From contig NZ_CP053985.1 of the NCBI RefSeq assembly GCF_013267355.1, positions 3,720,001 through 3,784,000 on the forward strand: DNA of 64,000 nucleotides. The letters run 5' to 3'. Shown in pieces: positions 34,854 through 43,996 of the stretch. The position numbers and the translations under genes were made by a program. The notes under the pieces are model-generated. The model ran no database searches and was not told the DNA's origin. It saw nothing but the letters and a program-made list of their open reading frames with translations. This DNA comes from Achromobacter pestifer (GTDB taxonomy: Bacteria; Pseudomonadota; Gammaproteobacteria; Burkholderiales; Burkholderiaceae_B). Each line of letters opens with the position of its first letter. Position 1 is the first letter of the stretch.

Positions 34854-37382
34854 ATGAAAACGTGGTTCAAGCGCATTTTGATAGGCCTGGTAGTGTTGGT
34901 TGTCGTGGCCGTCGTTGGCCTGGCCATCTTCTTGCTGACATTCGACCCCAACGCGTACAAGTACAAGCTGGAAGAGCTTGTCCAGCAACGCTACCAACGC
35001 ACGTTGACGATCGACGGCGAGATCGAGCTGTCGCTCTTCCCGCGCATCGGGCTGTCGGTCCAGGGCGTGTCGCTGTCCGAGCCGAACAGCGCCGAAACCT
35101 TCGCCTCCATCGATAGCACCAGGCTGGCGGTTGCCGTGTGGCCGCTGCTGTCCAATAGCTTCGTCGTCGATCACGTGGCCATCACCGGTTTCAAGGCCCG
35201 GGTGGTGCGGGACAAGCAAGGCCATTTCAATTTCAGCAATCTCGTGGGCGGCATCGCGCCGGTCACGGCGGCGCCGGCCAATCCCGCCGAAGCCTTGGCG
35301 GGCGCGGCGCAGAGCGCGGTGCAGGCCATCGCCAACGGCAACCTGCCGCAGCCGCGCAACAACATGCAGATCGACATCGCCGGGCTGGACCTGAAGGACG
35401 GCCAGGTGCAGCTGCAGGACGCCATCACGGGCATGGCGGTGGCGGTGACCAAGATCAACGCCAACACCGGCCGCGTTACCTTCAATCAGCCGTTCGATGT
35501 GCGCATGACCGCGCGCGTCGAGGGCGGCAATCCGCGCGTGGACGCCAATCTGACCGGCCAGGCGCTGCTGACGCTGGACCCGTCGGCCAAGCGTTACGCC
35601 GCGCAGAAGCTGGACCTGCGCATGGACGGCAAGCTGCCGGGCGCCGAGGCCAAGAGCCTGGCCATGCGCGGCAATCTGGCCTTCAACGGCCAGAAGTCTG
35701 CGCTGGACATCGCCGGCCTGGAAGTCGTGTTCCAGGGCGACGTCACGGATCCCGCTGCGCGCGCGACCAATGTGGATGCCAGCGTGGCCATCCCCAAGCT
35801 GGCGATCGACCCGCACAAGAGCCAGCTGCAGATCGAGAAGCTGGCGATACGCGCCAAGGGCGGCGTGGCCGATGGTCCCTTCGAATTCGCCGTGGACGCG
35901 CCCGCGCTCAATATCTCTCCGGCGTCGGCCACGGGTGAAGCGCTGACGGGCCGCGTGCGCATCAGCGGCCTGGACGCGAGCTTCGGCCTGAACGGCATCA
36001 GCGGCAACGCCGGTGAGCTGGACATCAAGGAAGCCAAGCTGGACAGCACCTCCAAGAACGGCGAAAGGATCGTCAAGCTGAACTTCGCCTCGCCGCTGTC
36101 CTTGAACCTGCTGCAGCGCAGCGGCGGCCTGTCCGGCCTGCGCGGCGACGTCAACATCACCGATCCCGGGCTGCCCAAGGGCAGCCTGCAGATTCCCGTG
36201 ATCGGCAGCGTGACCGCGGACCTGCTGAAGGATCAGGCCACCAGCAAGATCAACGCGGTGCTGGAAGGCGGCAAGTTCGACCTGAGCGCGGACATTACCA
36301 AGCTGAGCGATTCACCGAAGGTGAGTTTCGCGCTGGTGGTGGATACGCTGGACCTGGACAAGCTGGTGCCGCCCGCGGCGGCAACGCCCGCGCAGCCCGC
36401 TTCCAAGCAGCCTGCCGAAGCCAAGAAGGAAGACGGCAAGCCGGCGCAGCCGGCCGCTGCTCCGGCTCCCCCCGCTCCCGCCAAGCCCGCCGACGATACG
36501 ATCGACCTGTCGGCGCTGATCGGCCCCAGCGTCAACGGCACCATCAAGGTCGGCAAGCTGGTCGTGCGCGGCCTGAAGGCCGACGACGTCGGCGCCGCCA
36601 TCAAGCTGGACAAGGGCAAGCTGGACATCTCCAGCCTGACGGCTGGCCTCTACGGCGGCAAGCTGGCGGGCACCTTGTCGGTGGACGCCGCGCAGGGCAA
36701 CCAGCTGGCCACCAAGATGTCGCTGGCCGGCATCGCCATCGAACCGTTCCTGATGGACCTGGCGCGCCAGAACGTGCTGAGCGGAACGGGCAGCCTTGCG
36801 CTGGACCTGAAGACGGCCGGCGCCAACGCCTACGCCATGAAGAGCGGCCTGGGCGGCACCCTGCAACTGCGCCTGCGCGACGGCGCGGTCAAGGGCATCA
36901 ACCTGACGCAGACGCTGCGCGAACTGAAGGCCGCCTTCAAACCGGAATCGCAGAACGAGACCGTGGCCTCCGACACCAGCAAGCAGACGGCATTCTCCGA
37001 GATGGACGCCGACCTGGCCTTCACCAAGGGCGTGGCCGCGGTCAAGCGCCTGAACGTGGTGTCGCCCCTGCTGCGCGTGACACAGGGCGAACCGGCCACC
37101 ATCGACTTCGTCAAGAGCGAGCTGGACCTGGTGGCGCGCGCCCGCGTCGTCAATCCGGCTGCCGATCCGGAAGGCAAGGAACTGATAGACCTGAAGGACG
37201 TGACCATCCCCGTGCACGTCAAGGGGCCGTTCGACAAGCCTACCTACACCGTGCTCTGGAAGGACGCCATCGGCGGCATTCTCCAGCGCAGCCTGGAAAA
37301 CAAGCTGCGCGAAGCGGTGACAGGCAAGGGCAAGGGCGGCGCGGCCGTCGACAAGGCTTTGAAGGGACTGCTGGGCAAATGA
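34854..37382 (+). CDS. AsmA-family envelope protein
   Basis: An 842-residue protein anchored by an N-terminal membrane helix (IGLVVLVVVAVVGLAIFLLT) with a large periplasmic beta-rich body. DPNAYKYKLEELVQQRYQRT and ELSLFPRIGLSVQGVSL match the AsmA N-terminus. A Pro/Ala/Lys-rich linker lies around 505-545, and the C-terminal AsmA domain (GLYGGKLAGTLSVDAAQGNQ, LDLKTAGANAYAMKSGLGG) follows. AsmA-like proteins are thought to carry phospholipids between membranes. ATG 34854 starts directly before the membrane helix; a longer in-frame version is unlikely. It overlaps the next gene by four bases. Confidence 0.9.
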   Translation: MKTWFKRILIGLVVLVVVAVVGLAIFLLTFDPNAYKYKLEELVQQRYQRTLTIDGEIELSLFPRIGLSVQGVSLSEPNSAETFASIDSTRLAVAVWPLLSNSFVVDHVAITGFKARVVRDKQGHFNFSNLVGGIAPVTAAPANPAEALAGAAQSAVQAIANGNLPQPRNNMQIDIAGLDLKDGQVQLQDAITGMAVAVTKINANTGRVTFNQPFDVRMTARVEGGNPRVDANLTGQALLTLDPSAKRYAAQKLDLRMDGKLPGAEAKSLAMRGNLAFNGQKSALDIAGLEVVFQGDVTDPAARATNVDASVAIPKLAIDPHKSQLQIEKLAIRAKGGVADGPFEFAVDAPALNISPASATGEALTGRVRISGLDASFGLNGISGNAGELDIKEAKLDSTSKNGERIVKLNFASPLSLNLLQRSGGLSGLRGDVNITDPGLPKGSLQIPVIGSVTADLLKDQATSKINAVLEGGKFDLSADITKLSDSPKVSFALVVDTLDLDKLVPPAAATPAQPASKQPAEAKKEDGKPAQPAAAPAPPAPAKPADDTIDLSALIGPSVNGTIKVGKLVVRGLKADDVGAAIKLDKGKLDISSLTAGLYGGKLAGTLSVDAAQGNQLATKMSLAGIAIEPFLMDLARQNVLSGTGSLALDLKTAGANAYAMKSGLGGTLQLRLRDGAVKGINLTQTLRELKAAFKPESQNETVASDTSKQTAFSEMDADLAFTKGVAAVKRLNVVSPLLRVTQGEPATIDFVKSELDLVARARVVNPAADPEGKELIDLKDVTIPVHVKGPFDKPTYTVLWKDAIGGILQRSLENKLREAVTGKGKGGAAVDKALKGLLGK

Positions 37383-37765
37383 ACGCCGAGAACTTCCAAC
37401 CCGTGGCCGAGTGCGGCGCCACCACGCAGGCCCAGGCCGCTGGCTATCACCGGCAATGGCTGGTCGCCAACGATTCCGGGCAGTGGTTGAACCGCGCCCT
37501 GTGTCCTCGGTTGGCCGAGGTCGCGGTCGAGCTGCGGCTGGGTTATCTGGTGCTGAAGGCGCCGGGCATGCTGCGCATGGATATTCCGCTGGACGTCATC
37601 GAAGACGACGACAGCGTGCGCTACAGCATGAAGGTGGGCGAGCAGGTGATCGACGTGATCGACGAAGGGGAGCTGGCCGCAGCCTGGATTTCCAACTTCG
37701 TGCAAGTGCCTTGCCGCATCATGAAGGTGCATCCCGACACGCCCGTGGCTGCCTGGCCGGCCTGA
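37379..37765 (+). CDS. Stand-alone MOSC N-terminal beta-barrel protein
   Basis: A 128-residue soluble protein resembling only the N-terminal beta-barrel that precedes MOSC domains (AAGYHRQWLVANDSGQWLNRA, LRLGYLVLKAPGMLRMDIPL, then VPCRIMKVHPDTPVAAWPA). The sulfur-carrying MOSC domain with its conserved Cys is absent, so molybdenum-cofactor sulfur transfer is not expected. ATGA overlap with asmA shows translational coupling, yet no functional link with AsmA is known to me. Confidence 0.65.
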   Translation: MNAENFQPVAECGATTQAQAAGYHRQWLVANDSGQWLNRALCPRLAEVAVELRLGYLVLKAPGMLRMDIPLDVIEDDDSVRYSMKVGEQVIDVIDEGELAAAWISNFVQVPCRIMKVHPDTPVAAWPA

Positions 37766-37787
37766 ACGGGCCGGGCGCAAGGGCCGC

Positions 37788-39011
37788 TCAGGCCTGCGTG
37801 CCCGAGCGCTTGAACTCGAATGCCGCGTGGGCCAGCAGGCCCGCCATCAGGCCCCAGAAGGCCGAACCGATACCCCAGAAACTGAAGCCCGATGCCGTGG
37901 CCAGCAGCGTGATGAGCGCGGCTTCGCGGCGTTGCGGGTTGGCCATGGCCGCGGCCATGCCGCCCATGATGGTGCCCAGCAGCGCCAGCCCGGCCAGCGC
38001 GGCCAGCAAGGCGGCGGGCAGGGCCTGGAAGAACACGGCCACGGCGCCGGCAACGACGCTCAGCACAACATAGCCCAGGCCGTAGGTGGCGGCGGCGATG
38101 TATCGCTTGGACGGGTCCGCGTGCGCTTCGGGGCCGGTGCAGATGGCCGCGCTGATGGCGCCCATCGTGACGCTGTGCGCGCCGAAGGGCGCGGCCAGCA
38201 GGCCCAGCAGGCCGGTGGCCGCCACCAGGCGCGAGGCGGGCGGCTGGTAGCCGGCGGCTTGCAGGATGGCCAGGCCGGGCAGATTCTGCGAGGCCATCGC
38301 GACGACGAATAGCGGAATGCCCAGGCTGACCGCGGCCTGCGCGCTGAAGGCGGGCGTGGTCCAGACGAATTCGGTGAGGCGCCAGTCCAGCAGGTCCAGC
38401 TGGATCAGGTTCAAGCCGAAGGCAATGGCGATGGCCACCAGCATGACGACCAGCACCGCGTAGCGCGGCGCCCAGCGCCGGCACAGCAGATAGGCGGCGC
38501 ACATCGCCAGCACCAGCGCGGGCTGCTGCTTGATGTTGCTGAAGACGCCCATGCCGAAATTGAGCAGCACGCCCGCCAGCATGGCCGCGGCGATTTCGCC
38601 GGGGATGCGGCGCAGGATGGGATCGATCCAGCCGAACAGGCCGCAGGCCAGCGTCAGCGCGGCGGCAAGGATGAAGGCGCCGATGGCTTCATTGAAGGGA
38701 ACCCCTGCCAGCGCGGTGACCAGCAGGGCCGCGCCGGGGGTGGACCAGGCCATGACGATGGGCAGGCCCGTGCGCAGGCTGTACACGGCGCCGCCCAGGC
38801 CGAACGCCAGGCTCAGCGAGCCGATCCAGGAACCGATGTGCGCGGAATCCAGGCCCGCGGTATGGCCTGCCTGCACCATCAGCACGGCGGTGCCGCCGAA
38901 GCTGACCAGTACGGCGACCAGGCCGGCGGCGATGGCCGATGCGGACAGATCACGGCGAGCGTGGTGGCGGGCAGGAGGGAGGTTGATGCTGGACTGCGCG
39001 GCGTCGCTCAT
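37788..39011 (-). CDS. benE: Benzoate/H+ symporter family protein
   Basis: A 407-residue membrane protein with about 11-12 helices. The BenE signatures GLPIVMAWSTPGAALL and MASQNLPGLAILQAAGYQPP are present, along with APFGAHSVTMGAISAAICTG. BenE proteins import benzoate with protons, though many homologues are untested. ATG 39011 overlaps the ferredoxin stop codon (ATGA). The longer frame upstream lies inside the ferredoxin gene. No benzoate-degradation genes are nearby, so the true substrate is open. Confidence 0.88.
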   Translation of the reverse strand: MSDAAQSSINLPPARHHARRDLSASAIAAGLVAVLVSFGGTAVLMVQAGHTAGLDSAHIGSWIGSLSLAFGLGGAVYSLRTGLPIVMAWSTPGAALLVTALAGVPFNEAIGAFILAAALTLACGLFGWIDPILRRIPGEIAAAMLAGVLLNFGMGVFSNIKQQPALVLAMCAAYLLCRRWAPRYAVLVVMLVAIAIAFGLNLIQLDLLDWRLTEFVWTTPAFSAQAAVSLGIPLFVVAMASQNLPGLAILQAAGYQPPASRLVAATGLLGLLAAPFGAHSVTMGAISAAICTGPEAHADPSKRYIAAATYGLGYVVLSVVAGAVAVFFQALPAALLAALAGLALLGTIMGGMAAAMANPQRREAALITLLATASGFSFWGIGSAFWGLMAGLLAHAAFEFKRSGTQA

Positions 39012-39259
39012 GCCGCACCGGTCAGGCGGCGGTACTTGGCCATGAGCTGTTCCTGGCCTTCCTTCCATTGCGGGTGCAGCTCGATGCACTCCACGGGGCA
39101 CACCACCTTGCATTGCGGCTCGTCGTGGTGGCCCACGCATTCGGTGCACCGGTCAGGGTCGATGATGTAATAGTCCTCGCCCATGGAGATTGCTTCGTTC
39201 GGGCACTGGGGCTCGCAAACGTCGCAATTGATGCATTCTTCGGTGATGGTCAGGGCCAT
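39008..39259 (-). CDS. YfhL-type ferredoxin (two 4Fe-4S)
   Basis: An 83-residue ferredoxin. The first cluster motif is CINCDVCEPQCP, the second CTECVGHHDEPQCKVVCP with the insertion typical of YfhL/Alvin-type ferredoxins, followed by a C-terminal helix. It transfers electrons in the cytoplasm. It lies after coaD, as in many betaproteobacteria, and overlaps benE by four bases. Confidence 0.93.
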   Translation of the reverse strand: MALTITEECINCDVCEPQCPNEAISMGEDYYIIDPDRCTECVGHHDEPQCKVVCPVECIELHPQWKEGQEQLMAKYRRLTGAA

Positions 39260-39384
39260 GGCGGGCTACGGTATGGGGCGGGTAGGGCTACGCGCATTGT
39301 ACCGCCGTCGCCCGCCCGGGCCGCGCAGCGCAAGAAGGGCGCTCTGCGCGCCCTTCGAGGGTGGAGCAATACCTGCGGCGGGGC

Positions 39385-39888
39385 TCAGCCCGGCCAGGAC
39401 TGTTCGCGGCGTTCCTTGGCCTTTTCCTGGAGCCAGCGCTCGACCGACGGGAACACGAACTTGCTCACGTCGCCGCCCAGTTGCGCGATTTCGCGCACGA
39501 TGGTGCCGGAGATGAACTGGTACTGGTCCGAGGGCGTCATGAACAGCGTTTCGACGTCGGGCAGCAGATGGCGGTTCATGCCGGCCATCTGGAATTCGTA
39601 CTCGAAGTCGGACACGGCGCGCAGGCCGCGCACGATGACGCGGCCGTTCTGGTCGCGCACGAAGTCCTTGAGCAGGCCGGCGAAGCTTTGCACTTCCACG
39701 TTGGGATAGTGGCCCAGCACTTCGCGCGCGATTTCCACGCGTTCGTCGATGCTGAAGAAGGGCTTCTTGTTGCGGCTGATGGCGATACCCACCACGACCT
39801 TGTCGAAAAGCGTGGCGGCACGGCGGACCAGGTCTTCGTGGCCTCTGGTCAGCGGGTCGAAAGTGCCAGGATATACAGCGATGATCAT
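39385..39888 (-). CDS. coaD: Phosphopantetheine adenylyltransferase
   Basis: A 167-residue nucleotidyltransferase for the fourth step of CoA synthesis, 4'-phosphopantetheine plus ATP to dephospho-CoA. The T/HxGH motif TRGH near residue 15 and [19 protein letters not shown], plus [16 protein letters not shown] and [13 protein letters not shown] SGTIVREIA, are intact. GGAG precedes ATG 39888. It follows rsmD with a 58-base gap on the same strand. Confidence 0.97.
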   Translation of the reverse strand: MIIAVYPGTFDPLTRGHEDLVRRAATLFDKVVVGIAISRNKKPFFSIDERVEIAREVLGHYPNVEVQSFAGLLKDFVRDQNGRVIVRGLRAVSDFEYEFQMAGMNRHLLPDVETLFMTPSDQYQFISGTIVREIAQLGGDVSKFVFPSVERWLQEKAKERREQSWPG

Positions 39889-39946
39889 GCGAGCTCCGTA
39901 CCGTTATTAGTGGTGTACACCATCCTCCGAAGCTCGGATTATTGAC

Positions 39947-40513
39947 CTATTTGCGCAATGCAGCAAATTCCAGCAGGTGGTAGTGGACCGCGCCTGCCTT
40001 GTCCTGCCGCAAGATCGTGAATCCTTCGGGGGCTTCGATGGGGTTTTCCGCCTCTACGTAGACTAGCCCATGCTCGGTCAGAATGCCCGGCAGAATGGGC
40101 CACAGGCGCGGCAGCCAGCCTTGGCCGAAGGGCGGATCCAGCAGAATCAGGTCAAATCGGGACGCATCCATGCGTTCGGCGACCTGCATGGCGTCGCCCA
40201 CGTGGATGCGTATCATGTCGGCTTTGAGCTTGTCGCGTAGTGTCCGCAGCGCGGACGCGGCGGTCTTGTCCCGCTCGACCATCTGCACATGCGCCACGCC
40301 GCGCGAGGCTGCCTCGAAGCCCAGGGCGCCGCTGCCGGCGAACAGATCCAGTACCTGCTTGTCGGCGAAGTCGCCGCCCCACAGGTGATTGAGCCAGTTG
40401 AACAGCGTCTCGCGCACCCGGTCGGGCGTGGGGCGCAGCGTCTCCACGTCGGGCACGGCAATGGGGGTGCGTCTGTATTGGCCCCCGACGATACGAATAT
40501 ACTTGTTACCCAT
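39947..40513 (-). CDS. rsmD: 16S rRNA (guanine966-N2)-methyltransferase
   Basis: A 188-residue SAM-dependent methyltransferase. IRIVGGQYRRTPI is the family start, RPTPDRVRETLFNWL the conserved RNA-binding loop, LDLFAGSGALGFEAASRG the SAM site and LDPPF the catalytic motif. The start ATG at 40513 overlaps the ftsY start codon on the opposite strand by two bases. First gene of rsmD-coaD-ferredoxin-benE. Confidence 0.95.
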   Translation of the reverse strand: MGNKYIRIVGGQYRRTPIAVPDVETLRPTPDRVRETLFNWLNHLWGGDFADKQVLDLFAGSGALGFEAASRGVAHVQMVERDKTAASALRTLRDKLKADMIRIHVGDAMQVAERMDASRFDLILLDPPFGQGWLPRLWPILPGILTEHGLVYVEAENPIEAPEGFTILRQDKAGAVHYHLLEFAALRK

Positions 40514-41918
40514 GTTTAGCCGCTTCTTCAAGAAAAAATCCCCTCCGCCCGCCGCGCCGGTCCAGCCCGCGCCGCCGCCGGAGGCCGCAGACGCCGTTGT
40601 TGCGCCTGCCGAGCCCGTTCCGGTCATTCCTGCGCCGCCGGCGCCGGTTGCCGCCGAACCGCGAATCGAACCGAGCATCGAACCGCCCGCCGCCACCGCG
40701 CCGGCTGCGACGCCGGCCGCCGCGCCAGTTGCTGCACCGCATGAGACGCCGGCCGCAACGCCTGCGCCGGTTGCGCCTGCAACGTTTGCGCCCGTACATG
40801 CTCCAGCTCCGGCAGCCACTCTGGCACCGGTACATGCTCCAGCTCCGGCACCGGTACCCGCTCCGGTAGTGGCTCCGGCGCCCGTCGCGGCTCCCGCGCC
40901 GTTGGCACCCACTCCCACGCCGCCCTCTGCTCCCGCTCCGGTTGCGGCTCCGGTGGCGGCGCCGGCTCCCGTGGCTGCCGTCGAGCCTGCCGCCGAAGCC
41001 CCCAAGAAGGCTTCCTGGCTGTCCCGCCTGAAGCAAGGCCTGTCGCGCACGGGCCAGAGCATAGGCGGCATCTTCGTCGGCGTGAAGGTCGACGAGAACC
41101 TGTTCGAGGAACTCGAATCGGCGCTCATTATGGCCGATGCGGGCCTGGAGGCCACCGAAAAGCTCCTGACCGCGCTGCGCGCCCGCGTAAAGAAGGAACG
41201 CATCGAGGATCCGGCCAAGGTGAAGGCGGCCTTGCGCCAACTGCTGGCCGATCACCTGCGCCCGCTGGAGCGCGCCTTCGACCTGAAGCGCACGCAGCCC
41301 CTGGTCGTCATGATCGCTGGCGTCAACGGCGCCGGCAAGACCACGTCCATCGGCAAGCTGGCCCATACCTTCCAGCGCCAGGGCGCCAGCGTGCTGCTGG
41401 CTGCCGGCGACACGTTCCGCGCGGCCGCGCGCGAGCAGCTCATCGAATGGGGCAGCCGCAACAACGTGACCGTGATTTCGCAGGAAGGCGGGGATCCGGC
41501 GGCGGTGGCGTTCGACGCCGTCAACGCGGGCCGCGCGCGCGGCATGGGCGTGGTGATGGTGGATACCGCGGGCCGCCTGCCCACGCAATTGCACCTGATG
41601 GAAGAACTGAAGAAGATCCGCCGCGTCATCGGCAAGGCGGATGCCGCCGCGCCGCACGAGGTGCTGCTGGTGGTGGACGGCAATACCGGTCAGAACGCCT
41701 TGGCGCAGATCCGCGCTTTCGATGCCGCCATCAATCTGACCGGCCTGGTCGTGACCAAGCTGGACGGCACCGCCAAGGGCGGCACGCTGGCCGCCGTGGC
41801 CGCGGGCAGCCAGGGCGTGCGCCCGATCCCGGTGTACTGGATCGGCGTGGGCGAGAGCCTGGAAGACCTGCAGCCCTTCGTGGCCGACGAGTTCGCCGGG
41901 GCTTTGCTGGCGGATTGA
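40512..41918 (+). CDS. ftsY: Signal recognition particle receptor FtsY
   Basis: A 468-residue SRP-receptor GTPase that docks ribosome-SRP complexes at the membrane. Residues 1-9 (MFSRFFKKK) are the membrane-binding start. Residues about 11-165 are a Pro/Ala-rich linker. The NG domain follows: N region [21 protein letters not shown]-loop [23 protein letters not shown] and [10 protein letters not shown]. The long low-complexity acidic/proline N-terminal part is usual in proteobacterial FtsY, here strongly Pro/Ala. No good Shine-Dalgarno is seen, and ATG 40512 abuts the divergent rsmD start. Confidence 0.96.
   Translation: MFSRFFKKKSPPPAAPVQPAPPPEAADAVVAPAEPVPVIPAPPAPVAAEPRIEPSIEPPAATAPAATPAAAPVAAPHETPAATPAPVAPATFAPVHAPAPAATLAPVHAPAPAPVPAPVVAPAPVAAPAPLAPTPTPPSAPAPVAAPVAAPAPVAAVEPAAEAPKKASWLSRLKQGLSRTGQSIGGIFVGVKVDENLFEELESALIMADAGLEATEKLLTALRARVKKERIEDPAKVKAALRQLLADHLRPLERAFDLKRTQPLVVMIAGVNGAGKTTSIGKLAHTFQRQGASVLLAAGDTFRAAAREQLIEWGSRNNVTVISQEGGDPAAVAFDAVNAGRARGMGVVMVDTAGRLPTQLHLMEELKKIRRVIGKADAAAPHEVLLVVDGNTGQNALAQIRAFDAAINLTGLVVTKLDGTAKGGTLAAVAAGSQGVRPIPVYWIGVGESLEDLQPFVADEFAGALLAD
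40794..40850 (+). repeat. 36-bp-period repeat in the ftsY linker
   Basis: A 21-base unit beginning GTACATGCTCCAGCTCC occurs at 40794-40814 and 40830-40850, coding for VHAPAPA twice within the Pro/Ala linker. Such a repeat can change copy number without breaking the frame. Confidence 0.7.
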
Positions 41919-41954
41919 GGCCCATGGGTCCGGCGCGCAGGCGCCGGAAAAAAC

Positions 41955-41980
41955 AAAGGGACGGCGCATGCCGTCCCTTT
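41955..41980. terminator. Bidirectional terminator between ftsY and the CYTH/CHAD gene
   Basis: AAAGGGACGGC, loop GCAT, GCCGTCCCTTT. Followed on the plus strand by TGTATT and on the minus strand by GTTTTTTCC. Suits both convergent genes. Confidence 0.85.
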
Positions 41981-41996
41981 TGTATTCAAGCCCGCG

Positions 41997-43655
41997 TCAC
42001 TTCCAGAACGGCTTGCTGGCGGCCAGGTCGTCGAACGCTTTCTGTGCGTCGTCGGCCAGTTCTTCCAGGCGGGCGCTGATCCAGCCCAGCGCAAACCAGG
42101 CTTGCGGGTGGGTGGCGGTGCACGACTCGTAGTAGTCCTTGGCCACCGCCAGGTCGTTGATTTCGCCCAGCACGTCCTGCACGCGCGACAAGAGCTTGCG
42201 ATAGCCGCGCAGCTTGCCGGCAGGCAGCAGCGATTCGGCGAACGCCAGGCTGTAGCGCAGGCGCTTGCCGCGCTTGCGCAATTCGTGGCGCGTGGGAATG
42301 TCCAGCGTCGCGAATTGCGTGCCCTGGTCGGCCACCTTGCTGTGCCAGCGATGCAGCCGCCGCGCGAGCTGCTTGTGCAGGCGCTGCGGATCGGGTGCGG
42401 GCGCCAGCATCGGAATGATGGTGGGTTTGACGCTGGGCGTCGCCACGCCGCCTTCCAGCCGGATGGCGGGCTCGGGCGCGGTGTCGCTGGGCGTGCCGTT
42501 GGCAATAGTCTGGCCTTCGGTGGAAGGCAGGGCCGGCGGCACGTCCAGGCTCCATTCCAGCAGCTCCAGCAGCCAGGCCTGGAAAGCCTTGCCGCCGGCG
42601 ATGCTGCGGGCGTCCTGATCCGGGGGCGCGGCTTCCATCGGGATGACAGGCATGCCCGCGCGCATCAGCGCGGGCGCCACGGTTTCGTTCAGCACGTCCT
42701 GGTCGCGGTTGGCGCCGAAGGCGGCGAAGTGCGTGCGCACGCCTTGCAGCAGAGCGTCCGGAATCGGCGCGATCCAGCCGTCGAACAGCTTCCAGGCCGA
42801 ACGCAGCCGGCGCACGCCCACGCGCAACTGGTGCACGTGTTCGGAGTTGCCCGCGCGGTATACGCCTTCGGTGTCGACCTCGGCCAGCACCGCGGCGTTG
42901 CGCGCAATCTGGTCCAGGCATTCGGCGGCGATGCGCGCCATGGCCTGAGGCGCCGTCATGTCCTCGCGCAGCTTGACCGATGTGGCGCCGCGCGGCGCCC
43001 AAAATTGCGCGATGGCTTGTGCGCGGCGGGCTTCGAGGTCATCGCCGGGAATGGCGTCAGCGTCGGCCAGGCGCTGCGCCAGCTGGGCCAGCGCATCACC
43101 GCGTTCCGACTTGCTGCGCGGGTCCAGCACCAGGCTGTGGCGCTGCTGCCAGCCGCGAGCCGCCGCGAAGATGGCGGCGGGGCGGCCCGATACCAATTCG
43201 AATTCCAGTTCGGAGATGGGCAGCTCCAGCGCGCCGGCGCGCAGGATGCCGGTGTCGTAGGCCAGTTCCACCGTGCCGTAGCGCGTGCGGACCTTGCGCA
43301 GCAGGCGCTGCACATCGGTTTCGTAGCGCAGGCCCAGTTCGCCCTTGACGGCCGCCAGCGCGGCTTCGACTTCGGTGCCGGCATACACCGACAGGTCCAG
43401 CACCGGACCGGGCCGCGGGTGATTGAGTTCGATGCGCGTGATGGCATTGATGCCGGGCATCTTCAGCGTCTGCACCCAGTCGCGGCCTTCCTGGCGCAGC
43501 CGGATGGCGATGCGCGCCCGCGCAAGTTCGCGTTCCGGCGTATCGAAATACATGGCGTGCAGGCGGATGCGGGTCGCCTCGCGCTGCTTGACCTCTCGCT
43601 GCACCGCCTGGCGCGAAGCCGCGGGCACGTGCAGTTTCAATTCCTGTTCCGACAT
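41997..43655 (-). CDS. CYTH-CHAD domain protein (YgiF-like triphosphatase)
   Basis: A 552-residue two-domain protein. The N-terminal CYTH domain, about 1-205, starts with the ELKLHV strand of the ExExK signature and has MYFDTPERELARARIAIRLR, KMPGINAITRIELN and YDTGILRAGALELPISELEFEL, the tunnel that hydrolyses inorganic triphosphate in YgiF. The C-terminal CHAD domain, about 235-545, is helical with conserved His (VHQLRVGVRRLRSAWKLF, RHELRKRGKRLRYSLAF) and is known to bind polyphosphate. It is single and monocistronic here, with a terminator shared with ftsY. Confidence 0.93.
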   Translation of the reverse strand: MSEQELKLHVPAASRQAVQREVKQREATRIRLHAMYFDTPERELARARIAIRLRQEGRDWVQTLKMPGINAITRIELNHPRPGPVLDLSVYAGTEVEAALAAVKGELGLRYETDVQRLLRKVRTRYGTVELAYDTGILRAGALELPISELEFELVSGRPAAIFAAARGWQQRHSLVLDPRSKSERGDALAQLAQRLADADAIPGDDLEARRAQAIAQFWAPRGATSVKLREDMTAPQAMARIAAECLDQIARNAAVLAEVDTEGVYRAGNSEHVHQLRVGVRRLRSAWKLFDGWIAPIPDALLQGVRTHFAAFGANRDQDVLNETVAPALMRAGMPVIPMEAAPPDQDARSIAGGKAFQAWLLELLEWSLDVPPALPSTEGQTIANGTPSDTAPEPAIRLEGGVATPSVKPTIIPMLAPAPDPQRLHKQLARRLHRWHSKVADQGTQFATLDIPTRHELRKRGKRLRYSLAFAESLLPAGKLRGYRKLLSRVQDVLGEINDLAVAKDYYESCTATHPQAWFALGWISARLEELADDAQKAFDDLAASKPFWK

Positions 43656-43713
43656 GGCGACGAGCGTCCAACGGCAAAAGCCGAGATCTTAATCAAACAA
43701 GGGGGGCGATTTG

Positions 43714-43725
43714 ATGACCGGTCAT
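43714..43725. promoter_or_regulatory. Palindrome ATGACCGGTCAT in the CYTH/CHAD-autotransporter gap
   Basis: A perfect 12-bp symmetric site 58 bases before the CYTH/CHAD start codon, near a six-G run at 43701-43706. The 341-bp gap 43656-43996 is A/T-richer than its flanks and should hold the promoters of both divergent genes. No further gene is seen there. Confidence 0.4.
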
Positions 43726-43996
43726 ATTTATTTCACATGGAGCATAGACGTGTTTGCGGCGCATCAACAACTGGCTGAGCGGGCTGATCGCCTGACGCTT
43801 GCTGGAGCATCCAAGGGCCGGTAGCCATATGGCCCGGAGCCGGCGGGGCCGCTGAAATTACCCAGTTTCAGTGATATGCAATGTTACGGATCGCTTTTCT
43901 AATTGTAATCGGCGGGTAACGCGACCCGCACGTTGCCATTTCCACTCGCGTCCGCTGGGCGCCAGTCTGCGCGGGCCAAGATTACAGAAGAGCCCC

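Noticed and set aside
43701..43706. G-run as a phase-variation switch
   Set aside because: Six bases is short for efficient slippage, and it is kept only as a point to compare among strains.
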